Source of the DNA: Ruminococcus sp.
GTDB lineage: Bacteria > Bacillota_A > Clostridia > Oscillospirales > Ruminococcaceae
Assembly: GCF_016283395.1 (NCBI RefSeq)
Contig: NZ_JAEEMU010000033.1
Location: 62,001 to 126,000 of the forward strand
Length of the DNA stretch: 64,000 bases
Direction: 5' to 3'
Numbering within the stretch: position 1 is the first letter of the stretch; every line of letters begins with the position of its first letter. This document shows positions 52,857 to 61,918 of the stretch, piece after piece. Under the pieces are notes generated by a model. That model searched no databases, was not told the DNA's origin, and saw only the letters and a list, made by a program, of their open reading frames with translations. The position numbers and the translations under genes were made by a program.

Positions 52857-54758
52857 ATGGAAACAAAACAGTTCAAAGCAGAGTCCAAACGACTCCTCGA
52901 TATGATGATCCACTCGATCTATACTCATAAAGAGATCTTCCTCCGTGAGCTTATCTCCAATGCAAGCGATGCTATAGATAAGCTGTATTTCAAATCTCTT
53001 ACCGACGACAAGGTCGGTCTCAATAAAGACGATTTCGCAATATGGATATCAGCTGACAAGGACAGCCGTACCCTTAAAATAACCGATAACGGTATCGGTA
53101 TGACTGAGGAAGAGCTTGAAAACAACCTCGGTACTATCGCAAACAGCGGTTCATTCAAGTTCAAGAACGAGAACAAGCTCGAAGAGGACAACCAGATAAT
53201 CGGTCAGTTCGGTGTAGGCTTCTACTCGGCATTCATGGTAGCTAAGAAAGTTACCGTTATCTCAAAGGCTTACGGCAGCGATAAGGCTTACCAGTGGGAG
53301 TCTGAGGGAGTTGACGGCTACACTATCACAGAAGCTGACAAGAAGAACGCAGGTACTGAGATAATCCTCGAAATGCTTGATGATACAGACGATGAGAACT
53401 ACGGCGAGTTCCTCGACCAGTACAGAATAAAGTCACTGGTAAGCAAGTACTCCGATTATATCCGCTTCCCTATCAAAATGGAGGTTTCACACAGCCGTCC
53501 AAAGGAGCAGACCGAGGAAGAAAAAGAAGCTAAGAAGCCTCTTGAATACGAGGATTACATCGAAGTTGAGACTCTCAACAGCATGACTCCACTCTGGAAA
53601 AAGAACAAGAACGAGCTCAAGGAAGAGGATTACAAGCACTTCTATACCGAAAAGTTCTTTGACTATAACGAGCCGCTGAAGTATTCTCACATCAGCAACG
53701 AGATGCCTGCATACAATGCACTTCTCTATATCCCGTCAAAAGCTCCGTTCGACTACTACTCAAAGGAGTACGAAAAGGGCTTGCAGCTCTACTCAAACGG
53801 CGTTCTTATCATGGACAAGTGCGCAGACCTGCTCCCTGACTATTTCAGCTTCGTAAAGGGACTTGTTGACTCTGAAGATCTGTCGCTGAATATCTCCCGT
53901 GAGATGCTCCAGCACGACAGACAGCTCAAGGCTATTGCCAAGAGCATCGAAAAGACTGTCAGCAACGAGCTGAAAAAGATGCTCAAGAACGAGCGTGAGA
54001 AGTATGAGGAGTTCTGGAAGGCATTCGGCTTACAGCTCAAATACGGTATCTACAGCGACTTCGGCATGAACAAGGAAAAATTACAGGATCTTCTCCTGTT
54101 CACTTCTTCAAACGAGCAGAAGCTTGTAACTCTTGACGAGTATGTTACTGCTATGCGCGAGGATCAGAAGTATATCTACTATGCTACAGGCGAAAGTGCT
54201 GCACGTATAGAACAGCTCCCACAGACAGAGCTGGTAAAGGAAAACGGCTTCGAGATACTCTATCTCACAGACAATATCGACGAATTTGCAATAAAGTCAC
54301 TTATGCAGTACAAGGATAAGGAATTCAAGTCCGTATCCGCTGACGACCTCGGTCTTGAAACTCCCGAAAAGAAAGAGGAGCTCAAAGCCAAGGAAGAGGA
54401 AAGTGCAGGTCTCCTTGACGAGCTGAAAAACGCTCTCGACGGCAAGGTAGCTAAGGTAGCTCTTTCTCAGAGACTTAAATCCCACCCTGTATGCCTTACA
54501 AGTGAGGGAGAGATATCTCTCGAAATGGAGAAAGTCCTCAATTCAATGCCTACAGATCAGAAGATACACGCTCAGCGCGTTCTCGAAATAAATCCCGACC
54601 ACGAGATATTCGGCAAGCTGAAATCTCTCAATGACAGCGGCGACAAGGATAAGCTTGGCAAGTATGCAAAGCTTCTCTACGATCAGGCACTCCTTATCGA
54701 GGGCATGAGCATAGAAAATCCTGTCGAGTTCTCAAATCTTATCTGCGAGCTTATGTAA
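52857..54758 (+). CDS. htpG: Hsp90-type chaperone HtpG
   Basis: 633 residues. ATP-driven dimeric chaperone. GHKL ATPase domain with [23 protein letters not shown] and [12 protein letters not shown]; middle domain about 230-500; C-terminal dimer domain. I chose the ATG at 52857 because GGAG lies at the right distance and [15 protein letters not shown] aligns with the usual HtpG start; an earlier ATG at 52842 lacks a site. A perfect CIRCE operator places it under HrcA, unlike B. subtilis htpG. Confidence 0.96.
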   Translation: METKQFKAESKRLLDMMIHSIYTHKEIFLRELISNASDAIDKLYFKSLTDDKVGLNKDDFAIWISADKDSRTLKITDNGIGMTEEELENNLGTIANSGSFKFKNENKLEEDNQIIGQFGVGFYSAFMVAKKVTVISKAYGSDKAYQWESEGVDGYTITEADKKNAGTEIILEMLDDTDDENYGEFLDQYRIKSLVSKYSDYIRFPIKMEVSHSRPKEQTEEEKEAKKPLEYEDYIEVETLNSMTPLWKKNKNELKEEDYKHFYTEKFFDYNEPLKYSHISNEMPAYNALLYIPSKAPFDYYSKEYEKGLQLYSNGVLIMDKCADLLPDYFSFVKGLVDSEDLSLNISREMLQHDRQLKAIAKSIEKTVSNELKKMLKNEREKYEEFWKAFGLQLKYGIYSDFGMNKEKLQDLLLFTSSNEQKLVTLDEYVTAMREDQKYIYYATGESAARIEQLPQTELVKENGFEILYLTDNIDEFAIKSLMQYKDKEFKSVSADDLGLETPEKKEELKAKEEESAGLLDELKNALDGKVAKVALSQRLKSHPVCLTSEGEISLEMEKVLNSMPTDQKIHAQRVLEINPDHEIFGKLKSLNDSGDKDKLGKYAKLLYDQALLIEGMSIENPVEFSNLICELM

Positions 54759-54763
54759 GCAGC

Positions 54764-54794
54764 AAAAAGCGGTACACAAAAGTGTACCGCTTTT
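54764..54794. terminator. Bidirectional terminator between htpG and the dockerin gene
   Basis: Arms AAAAAGCGGTACAC and GTGTACCGCTTTT with an AAAA loop between convergent genes. The stem is repeated almost exactly at 55722-55752. Confidence 0.88.
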
Positions 54795-54805
54795 CTGTTA
54801 TTCTA

Positions 54806-55516
54806 TTACTTAGCCCACATGAAGTAGCCTACAGATGCACGCATAAGTAATGCTGTTACATCTTTTTCGTCTATCTTGCCGTCAATATTTATATCTGCTC
54901 TTCTCTTTTCAGCGTCTGAAAGATTTTCACTTTTGTTGTTTTCTACGTAATTGTCAAGTCTGAAAATATCCTGCATTGTAATACTTTCACTGCTGTCAAC
55001 ATCGCCCCAGTTTATATACAGAGTCTTTATTGTACCGTTGAGATAACGTGAAATAATATGATAGTCACAACTATTAACAACTCCGTCTGCATTGACATCT
55101 GCTTCAATAAGGTTTATACTTCCGTCCTTGCATGAATTTCCTGCATTATTATATGCTGAGATCTTAGCTGTATCTTTTGCGTCTACCACACCATTACCGT
55201 CAGCATCGCCATAAACCTTGAGACCTGCACTTACATTGGAAACATGAGCAAGTATTATATTTCTATCAGCACTTGTGATTTTTCCGTCACCGTTAACGTC
55301 AGCACGTTTTTTCTGAGCTGCGCTTAAAGAAGATGGAGAATAGGTCAGGCTTGCATCCAGATTGTTGATCTTTCCGTCAAAGTTTATATCGCCGTATACA
55401 TACTTTACCTTATCGTTCGGAAGTGCTGCATTAGCTGTAAGTAAATTTGCCATTGGAAGTGCGCCAAGAATTGCTGCTGAAAGTACTGCTGCTGTTTTTT
55501 TGATAGTGTTTTTCAT
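54806..55516 (-). CDS. Secreted protein of three tandem dockerin-like modules
   Basis: 236 residues from the ATG at 55516 (AAGGA about nine bases upstream; the ATG at 55525 is too close to it). Signal peptide about 1-30 (ending in TANA). The rest is three dockerin-like modules with paired calcium loops: GDINFDGKINNLD and ADVNGDGKITSAD; GDADGNGVVDAKD and ADVNADGVVNSCD; GDVDSSESITMQD and ADINIDGKIDEKD. The fifth loop is degenerate. There is no catalytic, carbohydrate-binding or anchoring module. Dockerins bind cohesins, so it could cross-link scaffoldins or compete for cohesins; an alternative is a calcium-binding repeat protein. It stands alone between two near-identical terminators. Confidence 0.83.
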   Translation of the reverse strand: MKNTIKKTAAVLSAAILGALPMANLLTANAALPNDKVKYVYGDINFDGKINNLDASLTYSPSSLSAAQKKRADVNGDGKITSADRNIILAHVSNVSAGLKVYGDADGNGVVDAKDTAKISAYNNAGNSCKDGSINLIEADVNADGVVNSCDYHIISRYLNGTIKTLYINWGDVDSSESITMQDIFRLDNYVENNKSENLSDAEKRRADINIDGKIDEKDVTALLMRASVGYFMWAK

Positions 55517-55721
55517 TTTTAACATTCCTTTTCTTTATAATTTTCTCGTTATGCGATTTTTGAGAATGCGCAATCTCTGCTTAACATTGTACATTAAATG
55601 TTTAAACATGAATTGTTTGTTACCTTGGGTTAACATTATTTTATGCAAACAGCTGTAAAACCGCTTGCCTGATTTAGTAATTGTGCCGACAACTGCCGAT
55701 TTTTAGCCAAATATACGATAC

Positions 55722-55752
55722 AAAAAGCGGTACACGAACGTGTACCGCTTTT
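55722..55752. terminator. Terminator after the DtxR-like gene
   Basis: Arms AAAAAGCGGTACACG and CGTGTACCGCTTTT with a short loop, directly after the stop of the gene at 55755. Same stem as 54764-54794. The 170 bases from here to the dockerin start hold its promoter region, with a 12-base palindrome ATGTTTAAACAT at 55598-55609. Confidence 0.88.
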
Positions 55753-55754
55753 CA

Positions 55755-56141
55755 TTATGCTTCAATTTTCTTTAAAGTACGTTTTACGATGATCTTTAGT
55801 CTTTCACAGGTATCATGCGGAAATTCTGTTACGAATTTTACAGCCTGATCGTGTGACTCCTGCTGTGGGAATTTGAGGAAGTTATGGAAAAATGTATATA
55901 CCTCGCTGAATGACGAGAATATCTCTTCAACCGCTTTTTCTCCCTCAGGAGTAAGGACAACGCTGTTGCAGAAGTCCTCATAAACATATCCGCTGTCAGC
56001 CAGACAGCGCAGCATTTTGCTGACGCTTGGTCTTGAGACACCAAGATGCTTTGATATGTTCACACAGCGAACATCATCATCTGTTTCGCTCAATTCTTTG
56101 ATAGCTACTAAATACCTTACGTATCCTGCACAATGTTTCAT
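55755..56141 (-). CDS. DtxR/MntR-like transcriptional regulator
   Basis: 128 residues. N-terminal winged helix (VNISKHLGVSRPSVSKMLRCLADSGYV) and a helical dimer domain, a layout and length close to MntR. The usual metal ligands of MntR are not evident: the region that normally carries a His (RHELLE-like) reads SEVYTFF, and the Glu-His pair near residue 102 is replaced by KFVTEF. It may have lost metal sensing or use a different ligand set. Lies 48 bases after pgsA in the same direction. Confidence 0.78.
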   Translation of the reverse strand: MKHCAGYVRYLVAIKELSETDDDVRCVNISKHLGVSRPSVSKMLRCLADSGYVYEDFCNSVVLTPEGEKAVEEIFSSFSEVYTFFHNFLKFPQQESHDQAVKFVTEFPHDTCERLKIIVKRTLKKIEA

Positions 56142-56189
56142 AGTAAAAATCCTTTCAATAATCCTTAGTATATCATAGTGTTAAATATA

Positions 56190-56774
56190 TTATTTATCGG
56201 AATCTATAAGATGCCAATAACCTTTAAGATAGACTGCTCCCGATATCACAGTTAGAACAGTTGAGATCCAGACAAGGACAGGCACAACTATGTTGTCTAT
56301 CGCATTTCTGAATGTCTCGGGGAAATCAATACTAAAATCAAAACAAAGACACAGCCAGAATAATATCGCAATTATCGCTACCATTGTAAAAGCTGTTTTC
56401 AGCTTACCCCATACACCGGCAGCTACTACTATTCCGCTGTTAGCCGCGAGAAGCCTTAATCCTGAGACCATAAACTCGCGGGCTGTAATGATTATGAGCG
56501 GTATTGCTCCCATTTTTACCTCTGACAGCTCTACAAATACTGTAAGAGCCGCTATTACAAGCACTTTATCAGCCAGAGGATCAAGGAATTTTCCGAAATT
56601 TGTTACCAGATTTCGCTTTCTCGCTATTTTTCCGTCAAGAGCGTCCGTTATGGAAGCGACTGAGAATATCAGCAACGCTATACCGTAATGCAGCGGAACG
56701 TCTATATACATAAACAGCAGAAAAAACGGGATCAGTATGACTCTGAGAAGAGTCAGCCTGTTAGGCAGATTCAT
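56190..56774 (-). CDS. pgsA: CDP-diacylglycerol--glycerol-3-phosphate 3-phosphatidyltransferase
   Basis: 194 residues, about five membrane helices. Makes phosphatidylglycerol phosphate. The CDP-alcohol phosphotransferase motif is complete: DALDGKIARKR, then NFGKFLDPLADK, with all three catalytic Asp. It overlaps rimO by 4 bases, as in many Firmicutes. Confidence 0.95.
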   Translation of the reverse strand: MNLPNRLTLLRVILIPFFLLFMYIDVPLHYGIALLIFSVASITDALDGKIARKRNLVTNFGKFLDPLADKVLVIAALTVFVELSEVKMGAIPLIIITAREFMVSGLRLLAANSGIVVAAGVWGKLKTAFTMVAIIAILFWLCLCFDFSIDFPETFRNAIDNIVVPVLVWISTVLTVISGAVYLKGYWHLIDSDK

Positions 56775-58102
56775 TGGTCTATCACCTCTCCTATCAAATC
56801 ATAATCGAGAGTATCGGTGATCCTTATTTTAACATAATCGCCAATCTCAAGTGGTGTTTCTGATGTGAAGAACACCTTTCCGTCTATGTCAGGGGCATCA
56901 AGTGCGGTCCTGCCGAACCAGCATTCACCGAACTTGTCAAAGCCCTCAACGACTGCGGTAAGCTCTGCTCCCATAAGCTTTTCATTGTTTTCACAGCTTA
57001 TGAGCATTTGCTGCTCCATGATTATATCTGCGCGGTGAGCGGCAGTTTCCTCGTCGATCTGGTCGGGAAAATCATAAGCCTTTGTACCCTCTTCACGGGA
57101 ATATGCAAAACAGCCAAGCCTGTCAAAACGGACTCTTTTGACAAATTCCGCAAGCTCTTCAAACTGCTCCTTTGTCTCCCCCGGGAAACCTGTGATAAGC
57201 GTTGTCCTGAGTATGATATTCGGGACTTTTTCTCTTATATGAGCAAAGAGAGCTTCAAGCTTCTCCGTATCGCCCCAGCGGTTCATACGGGAGAGGATAT
57301 CTCCGTTGCAGTGCTGTATTGGTATCTCAAGATACTTCACTATCTTTTCCTCACGTGCGATCACATCGAGAAGCTCGTCTGTGATGCGCTCGGGATAGCA
57401 ATAAAGAGTACGTATCCAGCGAAGTCCGTCTATTTTGCAAAGCTCCGTAAGAAGCTCCGCAAGCTTTGGCTCGCCGTACAGGTCATTGCCGTAAAGTGCG
57501 GTATCCTGCGCTATGACTACCAGCTCTGTAACTCCGTTCTCAGCGAGAAAACGAGCTTCTTTAAGCACATCTTCCATTGGTACGCTGCGGAATTTACCTC
57601 TTATAAGAGGTATAGCACAGTAGGTACAGCAGTTTGAACAGCCCTCAGCTACTTTGAGGTATGTGAAAAACGGCAGTGTGGATATTATCCTTTCGCCGCT
57701 CAGCTCAGCATCGAGCTTAGGTGCAAAGTGTACGCAGCGTTCACCTGCAAGTACATTATCGAGGATATCGACGATATCCTTAGTATCACCTATACCTATA
57801 ACAGCATCTGCCTCGGGGAACTGCTCGGCAGCCTCCTCCTTGTATCTCTCAACGAGACAGCCTGTTATGATGATCTTTTTCAGTGTTCCCTCTTCTTTGA
57901 GTTTTCCAAGTTCAAGAATGGTATCTATAGCCTCTTCCTTTGCGGACTTGATAAATCCGCAGGTATTGACTACCGCAACATCGGCAAGTCCCGGCTCTGT
58001 TACCAGCTGATATCCGTGGCTTTTCAGTTTATAGAGCATACGCTCCGAATCAACAAGATTTTTTGAACAGCCAAGGGATACCATACCCACCTTGATCGCC
58101 AT
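56771..58102 (-). CDS. rimO: Ribosomal protein S12 methylthiotransferase
   Basis: 443 residues, radical-SAM enzyme that methylthiolates Asp of ribosomal protein S12. N-terminal cluster ligands C12, C48 and C82 (LGCSKN, NTCGF, TGCLVER); radical-SAM cluster C155, C159 and C162 (CSNCCTYC); C-terminal TRAM domain. The opening VGMVSLGCSKNLVDSE marks RimO rather than MiaB. Confidence 0.95.
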   Translation of the reverse strand: MAIKVGMVSLGCSKNLVDSERMLYKLKSHGYQLVTEPGLADVAVVNTCGFIKSAKEEAIDTILELGKLKEEGTLKKIIITGCLVERYKEEAAEQFPEADAVIGIGDTKDIVDILDNVLAGERCVHFAPKLDAELSGERIISTLPFFTYLKVAEGCSNCCTYCAIPLIRGKFRSVPMEDVLKEARFLAENGVTELVVIAQDTALYGNDLYGEPKLAELLTELCKIDGLRWIRTLYCYPERITDELLDVIAREEKIVKYLEIPIQHCNGDILSRMNRWGDTEKLEALFAHIREKVPNIILRTTLITGFPGETKEQFEELAEFVKRVRFDRLGCFAYSREEGTKAYDFPDQIDEETAAHRADIIMEQQMLISCENNEKLMGAELTAVVEGFDKFGECWFGRTALDAPDIDGKVFFTSETPLEIGDYVKIRITDTLDYDLIGEVIDQ

Positions 58103-58103
58103 A

Positions 58104-58745
58104 TCAGTTTTCCTCCTCAGGTCCGTCAGTGTTCTCGAAGTATTCCTTCACAGCGCGGTTTATCTCGGTAAAATCATAACCGTACCGCACAAGCGCACTT
58201 TTGACCTTTTCTATTGATTTCCTATCCTCACGGTCTATGAGATATCGGGAATGTTTAGTACGAAGAAGCTCCATGATATTGTCATGATAGGCTTCCGAAT
58301 AGGGGGTGAGAGCGTCCTCAGCTGTGAACTGATCTATGCCTTTCTGCATTATCTCACGCTTTGACCGCCTGTAGCCGTATTTCTTCACTTCTACAAGCTT
58401 GCGCGCCATGCGCTCGGCATATCTCACATCATCTATAAAGCCGTGCTCTGTAAGCCTTTTCATTACCGCCGTACACAGCGGCTCGCTCTTGTAATTCTCA
58501 ATGAGCTTTTTGTACATTTCCGAATAGGTATAGTCCCTGTAATCCAGCAGGTAAAGTGCCCGCTGATAGGCTCTGCGAAAATTTGAAGCGTATATGATCT
58601 TTCTGAGGGTATCGCGGTCTGTCTCCATGCCTGCGTGTATGCCGAAATCGGTTATTATATCAGCATGAAGGTACAGCTTTCGTCCGTCATCAAGCTCCGC
58701 TTCGTAGGTCGAGCCTTTATATCGCATGACCGAAGTAATCTTCAT
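58104..58745 (-). CDS. recX: Regulatory protein RecX
   Basis: 213 residues, all-helical RecX repeats (ALYLLDYRDYTYSEMYKKL, DDVRYAERMARKLVE). It dampens RecA activity. The start codon overlaps the recA stop (TAATG), so the two are translated together. The first 50 residues form a small beta domain (YKGSTYEAELDDG), as in clostridial RecX. Confidence 0.93.
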   Translation of the reverse strand: MKITSVMRYKGSTYEAELDDGRKLYLHADIITDFGIHAGMETDRDTLRKIIYASNFRRAYQRALYLLDYRDYTYSEMYKKLIENYKSEPLCTAVMKRLTEHGFIDDVRYAERMARKLVEVKKYGYRRSKREIMQKGIDQFTAEDALTPYSEAYHDNIMELLRTKHSRYLIDREDRKSIEKVKSALVRYGYDFTEINRAVKEYFENTDGPEEEN

Positions 58746-59923
58746 TATTCCTCAGCAGGAGTGAACTCCTCGAAATCCTCGTCAAAGTTTGCGAGGACAT
58801 CTTCGCTGTCAACAGCTTCAGCTCCCTCAGACTTCGGAGCATCAGCCTCTGCGGCTGCCTTGCTGCTCTTCTTTGGAGCTGCATTGTCAAGCTCGTCCTT
58901 GTGAGCAAGTATCTGCTCCTCTATCTCCTTCATAAGGTTCTCATCATTCTGGAGCAGCTCCTTGACGTTATCACGTCCCTGTCCAAGCTTCTGATCCTTA
59001 TAGCTGAACCATGAACCGCCCTTCTTGATGATATCAAGATCAACGGCAAGATCAAGCACCTCGCCTGTACGGGATATGCCTGTACCGTACATAAGGTCGA
59101 ACTGACATTCCTTGAAAGGCGGTGCTACCTTGTTCTTTACTATCTTGCACTTTGTTGTTGCACCGATAACATCTGCGCCTGATTTGAGTATCTCACCCTT
59201 TCTTACCTCGATACGGACTGATGAATAAAACTTCAGAGCGCGTCCGCCCGGGGTAGTCTCGGGATTTCCGTACATAACACCGATCTTTTCACGGATCTGG
59301 TTTATGAATATAGCAACACAGTTTGACTTTGAGATAGCTGCTGTGAGCTTTCTCATAGCCTGTGACATAAGTCTTGCAAGCTGTCCCACATGGAGATCAC
59401 CCATTTCGCCGTCTATCTCGGCACGGGTAGTCATAGCTGCGATAGAGTCAAGTACGATAACGTCGATAGCGCCCGAACGGATAAGAGCCTCGGCAATTTC
59501 AAGTGCCTGCTCACCGCTGTCAGGCTGTGATACGAGAAGATCGTCGATATTTACACCAAGAGCCTTTGCGTACACAGGGTCAAGAGCGTGTTCAACGTCG
59601 ATGAACGCAGCTTCGCCGCCTGCTTTCTGAGCCTGAGCGACTATGGAAAGTGCAACTGTGGTCTTACCTGAGCTTTCAGGTCCGTATATCTCAACGATAC
59701 GTCCTCTCGGAACGCCGCCTATGCCAAGTGCCATATCCAGAGTCATAGAGCCTGTTGGTATAGCAGCAACATTCAGCGTCTTAGTCTGTCCGAGACGCAT
59801 AACTGCGCCTGCACCGTACTTCTTTTCTATCTGCTTGAGAGCTCCCTCAAGAGCAGTCTTTTTATCCTCTTTTGTAGTAACTCTTACAACAGTGGGCTTT
59901 TTAGCAAGCTCCTTTTTTGCCAT
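58745..59923 (-). CDS. recA: Recombinase RecA
   Basis: 392 residues. Strand-exchange protein. Walker A GPESSGKT (81-88), MAW-like YGPESSG region, Walker [10 protein letters not shown] and the L1/L2 loops are present. The C-terminus is extended by about 40 Ala/Glu/Asp-rich residues compared with E. coli. The gap to prmC is 23 bases and holds no visible promoter or LexA-type site. Confidence 0.97.
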   Translation of the reverse strand: MAKKELAKKPTVVRVTTKEDKKTALEGALKQIEKKYGAGAVMRLGQTKTLNVAAIPTGSMTLDMALGIGGVPRGRIVEIYGPESSGKTTVALSIVAQAQKAGGEAAFIDVEHALDPVYAKALGVNIDDLLVSQPDSGEQALEIAEALIRSGAIDVIVLDSIAAMTTRAEIDGEMGDLHVGQLARLMSQAMRKLTAAISKSNCVAIFINQIREKIGVMYGNPETTPGGRALKFYSSVRIEVRKGEILKSGADVIGATTKCKIVKNKVAPPFKECQFDLMYGTGISRTGEVLDLAVDLDIIKKGGSWFSYKDQKLGQGRDNVKELLQNDENLMKEIEEQILAHKDELDNAAPKKSSKAAAEADAPKSEGAEAVDSEDVLANFDEDFEEFTPAEE

Positions 59924-59946
59924 TGGTATTTCCTCCGATCGTTACG

Positions 59947-60816
59947 TTATATCAGGTCTGTTTCTATGGTATTACGTGCGGCTGCTGTCCTTATTATGCC
60001 GCCGCCGTCTTTTCTGAGCTCCACATCTGTGAAGCCGTTTTTTTCAAGTATGGCTTTTACATCATCATGCTGCCCCATGCCGAATTCATAGGCAATGAAG
60101 CCGCCGCCTTTAACGGACGTTTTCCACAGCTCCGTCATAGCTCTGTAGAAGCTCAGTCCGTCATCTCCGCCGAACAGCGCAGATGCAGGCTCATGAGTGA
60201 CCTCTGTCTGGAGCTCGCTCATATCCTGTGATGTAAGATAAGGCGGATTGCTGACAAGTATATCAAGTCCCGCAAGAGACATTGCAGTATCTCTTTTCAG
60301 CACGTCACCTTTTATAATATGTATATCACCGCAGCCGTTTGCAGCGGTATTCTGCTTTAAATAGCCAAGTGCCACGTCCGAAAGCTCAACAGCGTAAACA
60401 TCGGCTTCGGGAAGCTCTTTTTTCAGAGCAACTGCGATACAGCCGCTTCCGCTGCAAAGATCTGCTATCTTGGGGGCTTTCAGCTTTATCCTGCGGCAGA
60501 TGTCAAGCACCTGCTCCACAAGAGTCTCCGTATCGGGGCGCGGTATAAGAACGCCCTCGCCTACTTTGAAGTTGCAGCCCCAGAATTCCCACTGTCCGAG
60601 AAGATACTGCAAGGGATAGCCCTCAGCACGTCTTTTGGCAAGTGAGCGAATCTCTGCTGCTTTCTCGTCAGGTACAGGATCTTTCGGCAGGAACATGGGC
60701 GTTTTATCACCAAGCAGGTCCTGAAAGATACAAGTGGTATCAAAGTCAGCCGTGTCCTCATCGCGCTGTGCGATAATGCTGCGGCATTCTGCGAAAAGCT
60801 CACCGCGGCTTACCAC
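59947..60816 (-). CDS. prmC: Peptide chain release factor N5-glutamine methyltransferase
   Basis: 289 residues. Methylates the GGQ glutamine of release factors. Helical N-domain, SAM motif IADLCSGSGCIAV (about 117-129) and the catalytic NPPY (190-193). It overlaps the DUF1385 gene by 7 bases, the usual clostridial pairing. prfA, usually next, is replaced here by recA. Confidence 0.95.
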   Translation of the reverse strand: MVSRGELFAECRSIIAQRDEDTADFDTTCIFQDLLGDKTPMFLPKDPVPDEKAAEIRSLAKRRAEGYPLQYLLGQWEFWGCNFKVGEGVLIPRPDTETLVEQVLDICRRIKLKAPKIADLCSGSGCIAVALKKELPEADVYAVELSDVALGYLKQNTAANGCGDIHIIKGDVLKRDTAMSLAGLDILVSNPPYLTSQDMSELQTEVTHEPASALFGGDDGLSFYRAMTELWKTSVKGGGFIAYEFGMGQHDDVKAILEKNGFTDVELRKDGGGIIRTAAARNTIETDLI

Positions 60817-61883
60817 TTGTCCTCCTCCTTGTTCTCGGGTATGCAGGGCTTCATAGCTGCAATAGCTATCTCTATCATGCTGTCATCGGGCTCACGGGTG
60901 GTTATGCGCTGCATAGCAAGTCCCGGAGCGGATAATATCCTTGTAAAGGTATTATCGTTATTTCCCGCAAGACGTATACACTCATATGAAATTCCCACAA
61001 CAAGAGGGAGAAGTATCAGTGATGCAACGATACGCTGCCATGTTACCGTAAACGGTACAAGGCACATAACGAGTATGCTTACGATAAGCACTATGAATAT
61101 GAAGCTTGTTCCGCAGCGTTTGTGGAAACGTGTCTGCTTGCGGACATTCTCCACAGTAAGAGGCAGTTCAGCCTCATGGCAGGCAATTGTCTTATGCTCT
61201 GCGCCGTGGTACATATACTGCCTTTTGATGTCCTTCATAAGGCTAACAAGGTACATATAAAGCACGAAGAGCACTATCTTTACGATACCCTCAAGAAGCG
61301 AGCGGACAATGCGGTGCTCCTTTACAGAGGGGATAAGTCCCACAAGCCACTTTGGCAGGAACACAAAGAGTCCTATTGCCATTGCAACACCGATAAGTAT
61401 GCCCAGATACATGAATATATCGGTAACTGTGTCCTTTTCCTTCTCTTCCTTTTTTTCGCCGCTTTTTTCGGAAGTCTCCGCAGTCTTGTCGGCAGCAGCC
61501 TCAGCAGCAGCTGTATCTGCGGCAGCTTCAGCTGCAACATTCTCAGACTTTTCGGCTTTTGCCTTTTTCTTGTCCTTCTTCTTGTCGTCTTCCTCTTCAT
61601 CATCGACCATTTGCTTTTCAGCCGACTTCATCATGTACTTATAGCCCTTTGTGAGAGATATGACGAAATTGGTACAGCCTCTTACAAGGGGGACTTTTCT
61701 GTACCACGGAGCGTTCTTTCCGTTGTTTTCTTCCCATGTTTCAAGGTCGATAGTACCGTCGGGAAGTCTGCAAGCCATAGCACCTGTAGTTGGTCCGAGC
61801 ATCATTATGCCCTCGACCAGTGCCTGACCGCCTATTTTGGATTTGAATTTTTCCTTTGTATTTGAGTTAGTATTGTTTCCCAT
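60810..61883 (-). CDS. DUF1385 family membrane protein (YqhQ type)
   Basis: 357 residues. Begins with GGQALVEGIMMLGPTTGAMA and contains YHGAEHKTIACHEA and RFHKRCGTSFIF, all DUF1385 hallmarks; about four membrane helices after residue 155. A Lys/Glu/Ala-rich insert at about 95-150 (KKDKKKAKAEK) is unusual for the family. Function unknown; it commonly precedes prmC and prfA. Confidence 0.9.
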   Translation of the reverse strand: MGNNTNSNTKEKFKSKIGGQALVEGIMMLGPTTGAMACRLPDGTIDLETWEENNGKNAPWYRKVPLVRGCTNFVISLTKGYKYMMKSAEKQMVDDEEEDDKKKDKKKAKAEKSENVAAEAAADTAAAEAAADKTAETSEKSGEKKEEKEKDTVTDIFMYLGILIGVAMAIGLFVFLPKWLVGLIPSVKEHRIVRSLLEGIVKIVLFVLYMYLVSLMKDIKRQYMYHGAEHKTIACHEAELPLTVENVRKQTRFHKRCGTSFIFIVLIVSILVMCLVPFTVTWQRIVASLILLPLVVGISYECIRLAGNNDNTFTRILSAPGLAMQRITTREPDDSMIEIAIAAMKPCIPENKEEDKW

Positions 61884-61918
61884 TTTTTCACCTTATTGAA
61901 AATAGTAATGCCTGTGCC

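Noticed and set aside
59924..59946. LexA box before recA
   Set aside because: The 23-base gap has no GAAC-N4-GTTC or similar inverted repeat.
61122..61865. Plus-strand open frame of 247 codons, Phe/Leu-rich
   Set aside because: Antisense to the DUF1385 gene; the hydrophobic runs are the complement of the Lys/Glu-rich insert.
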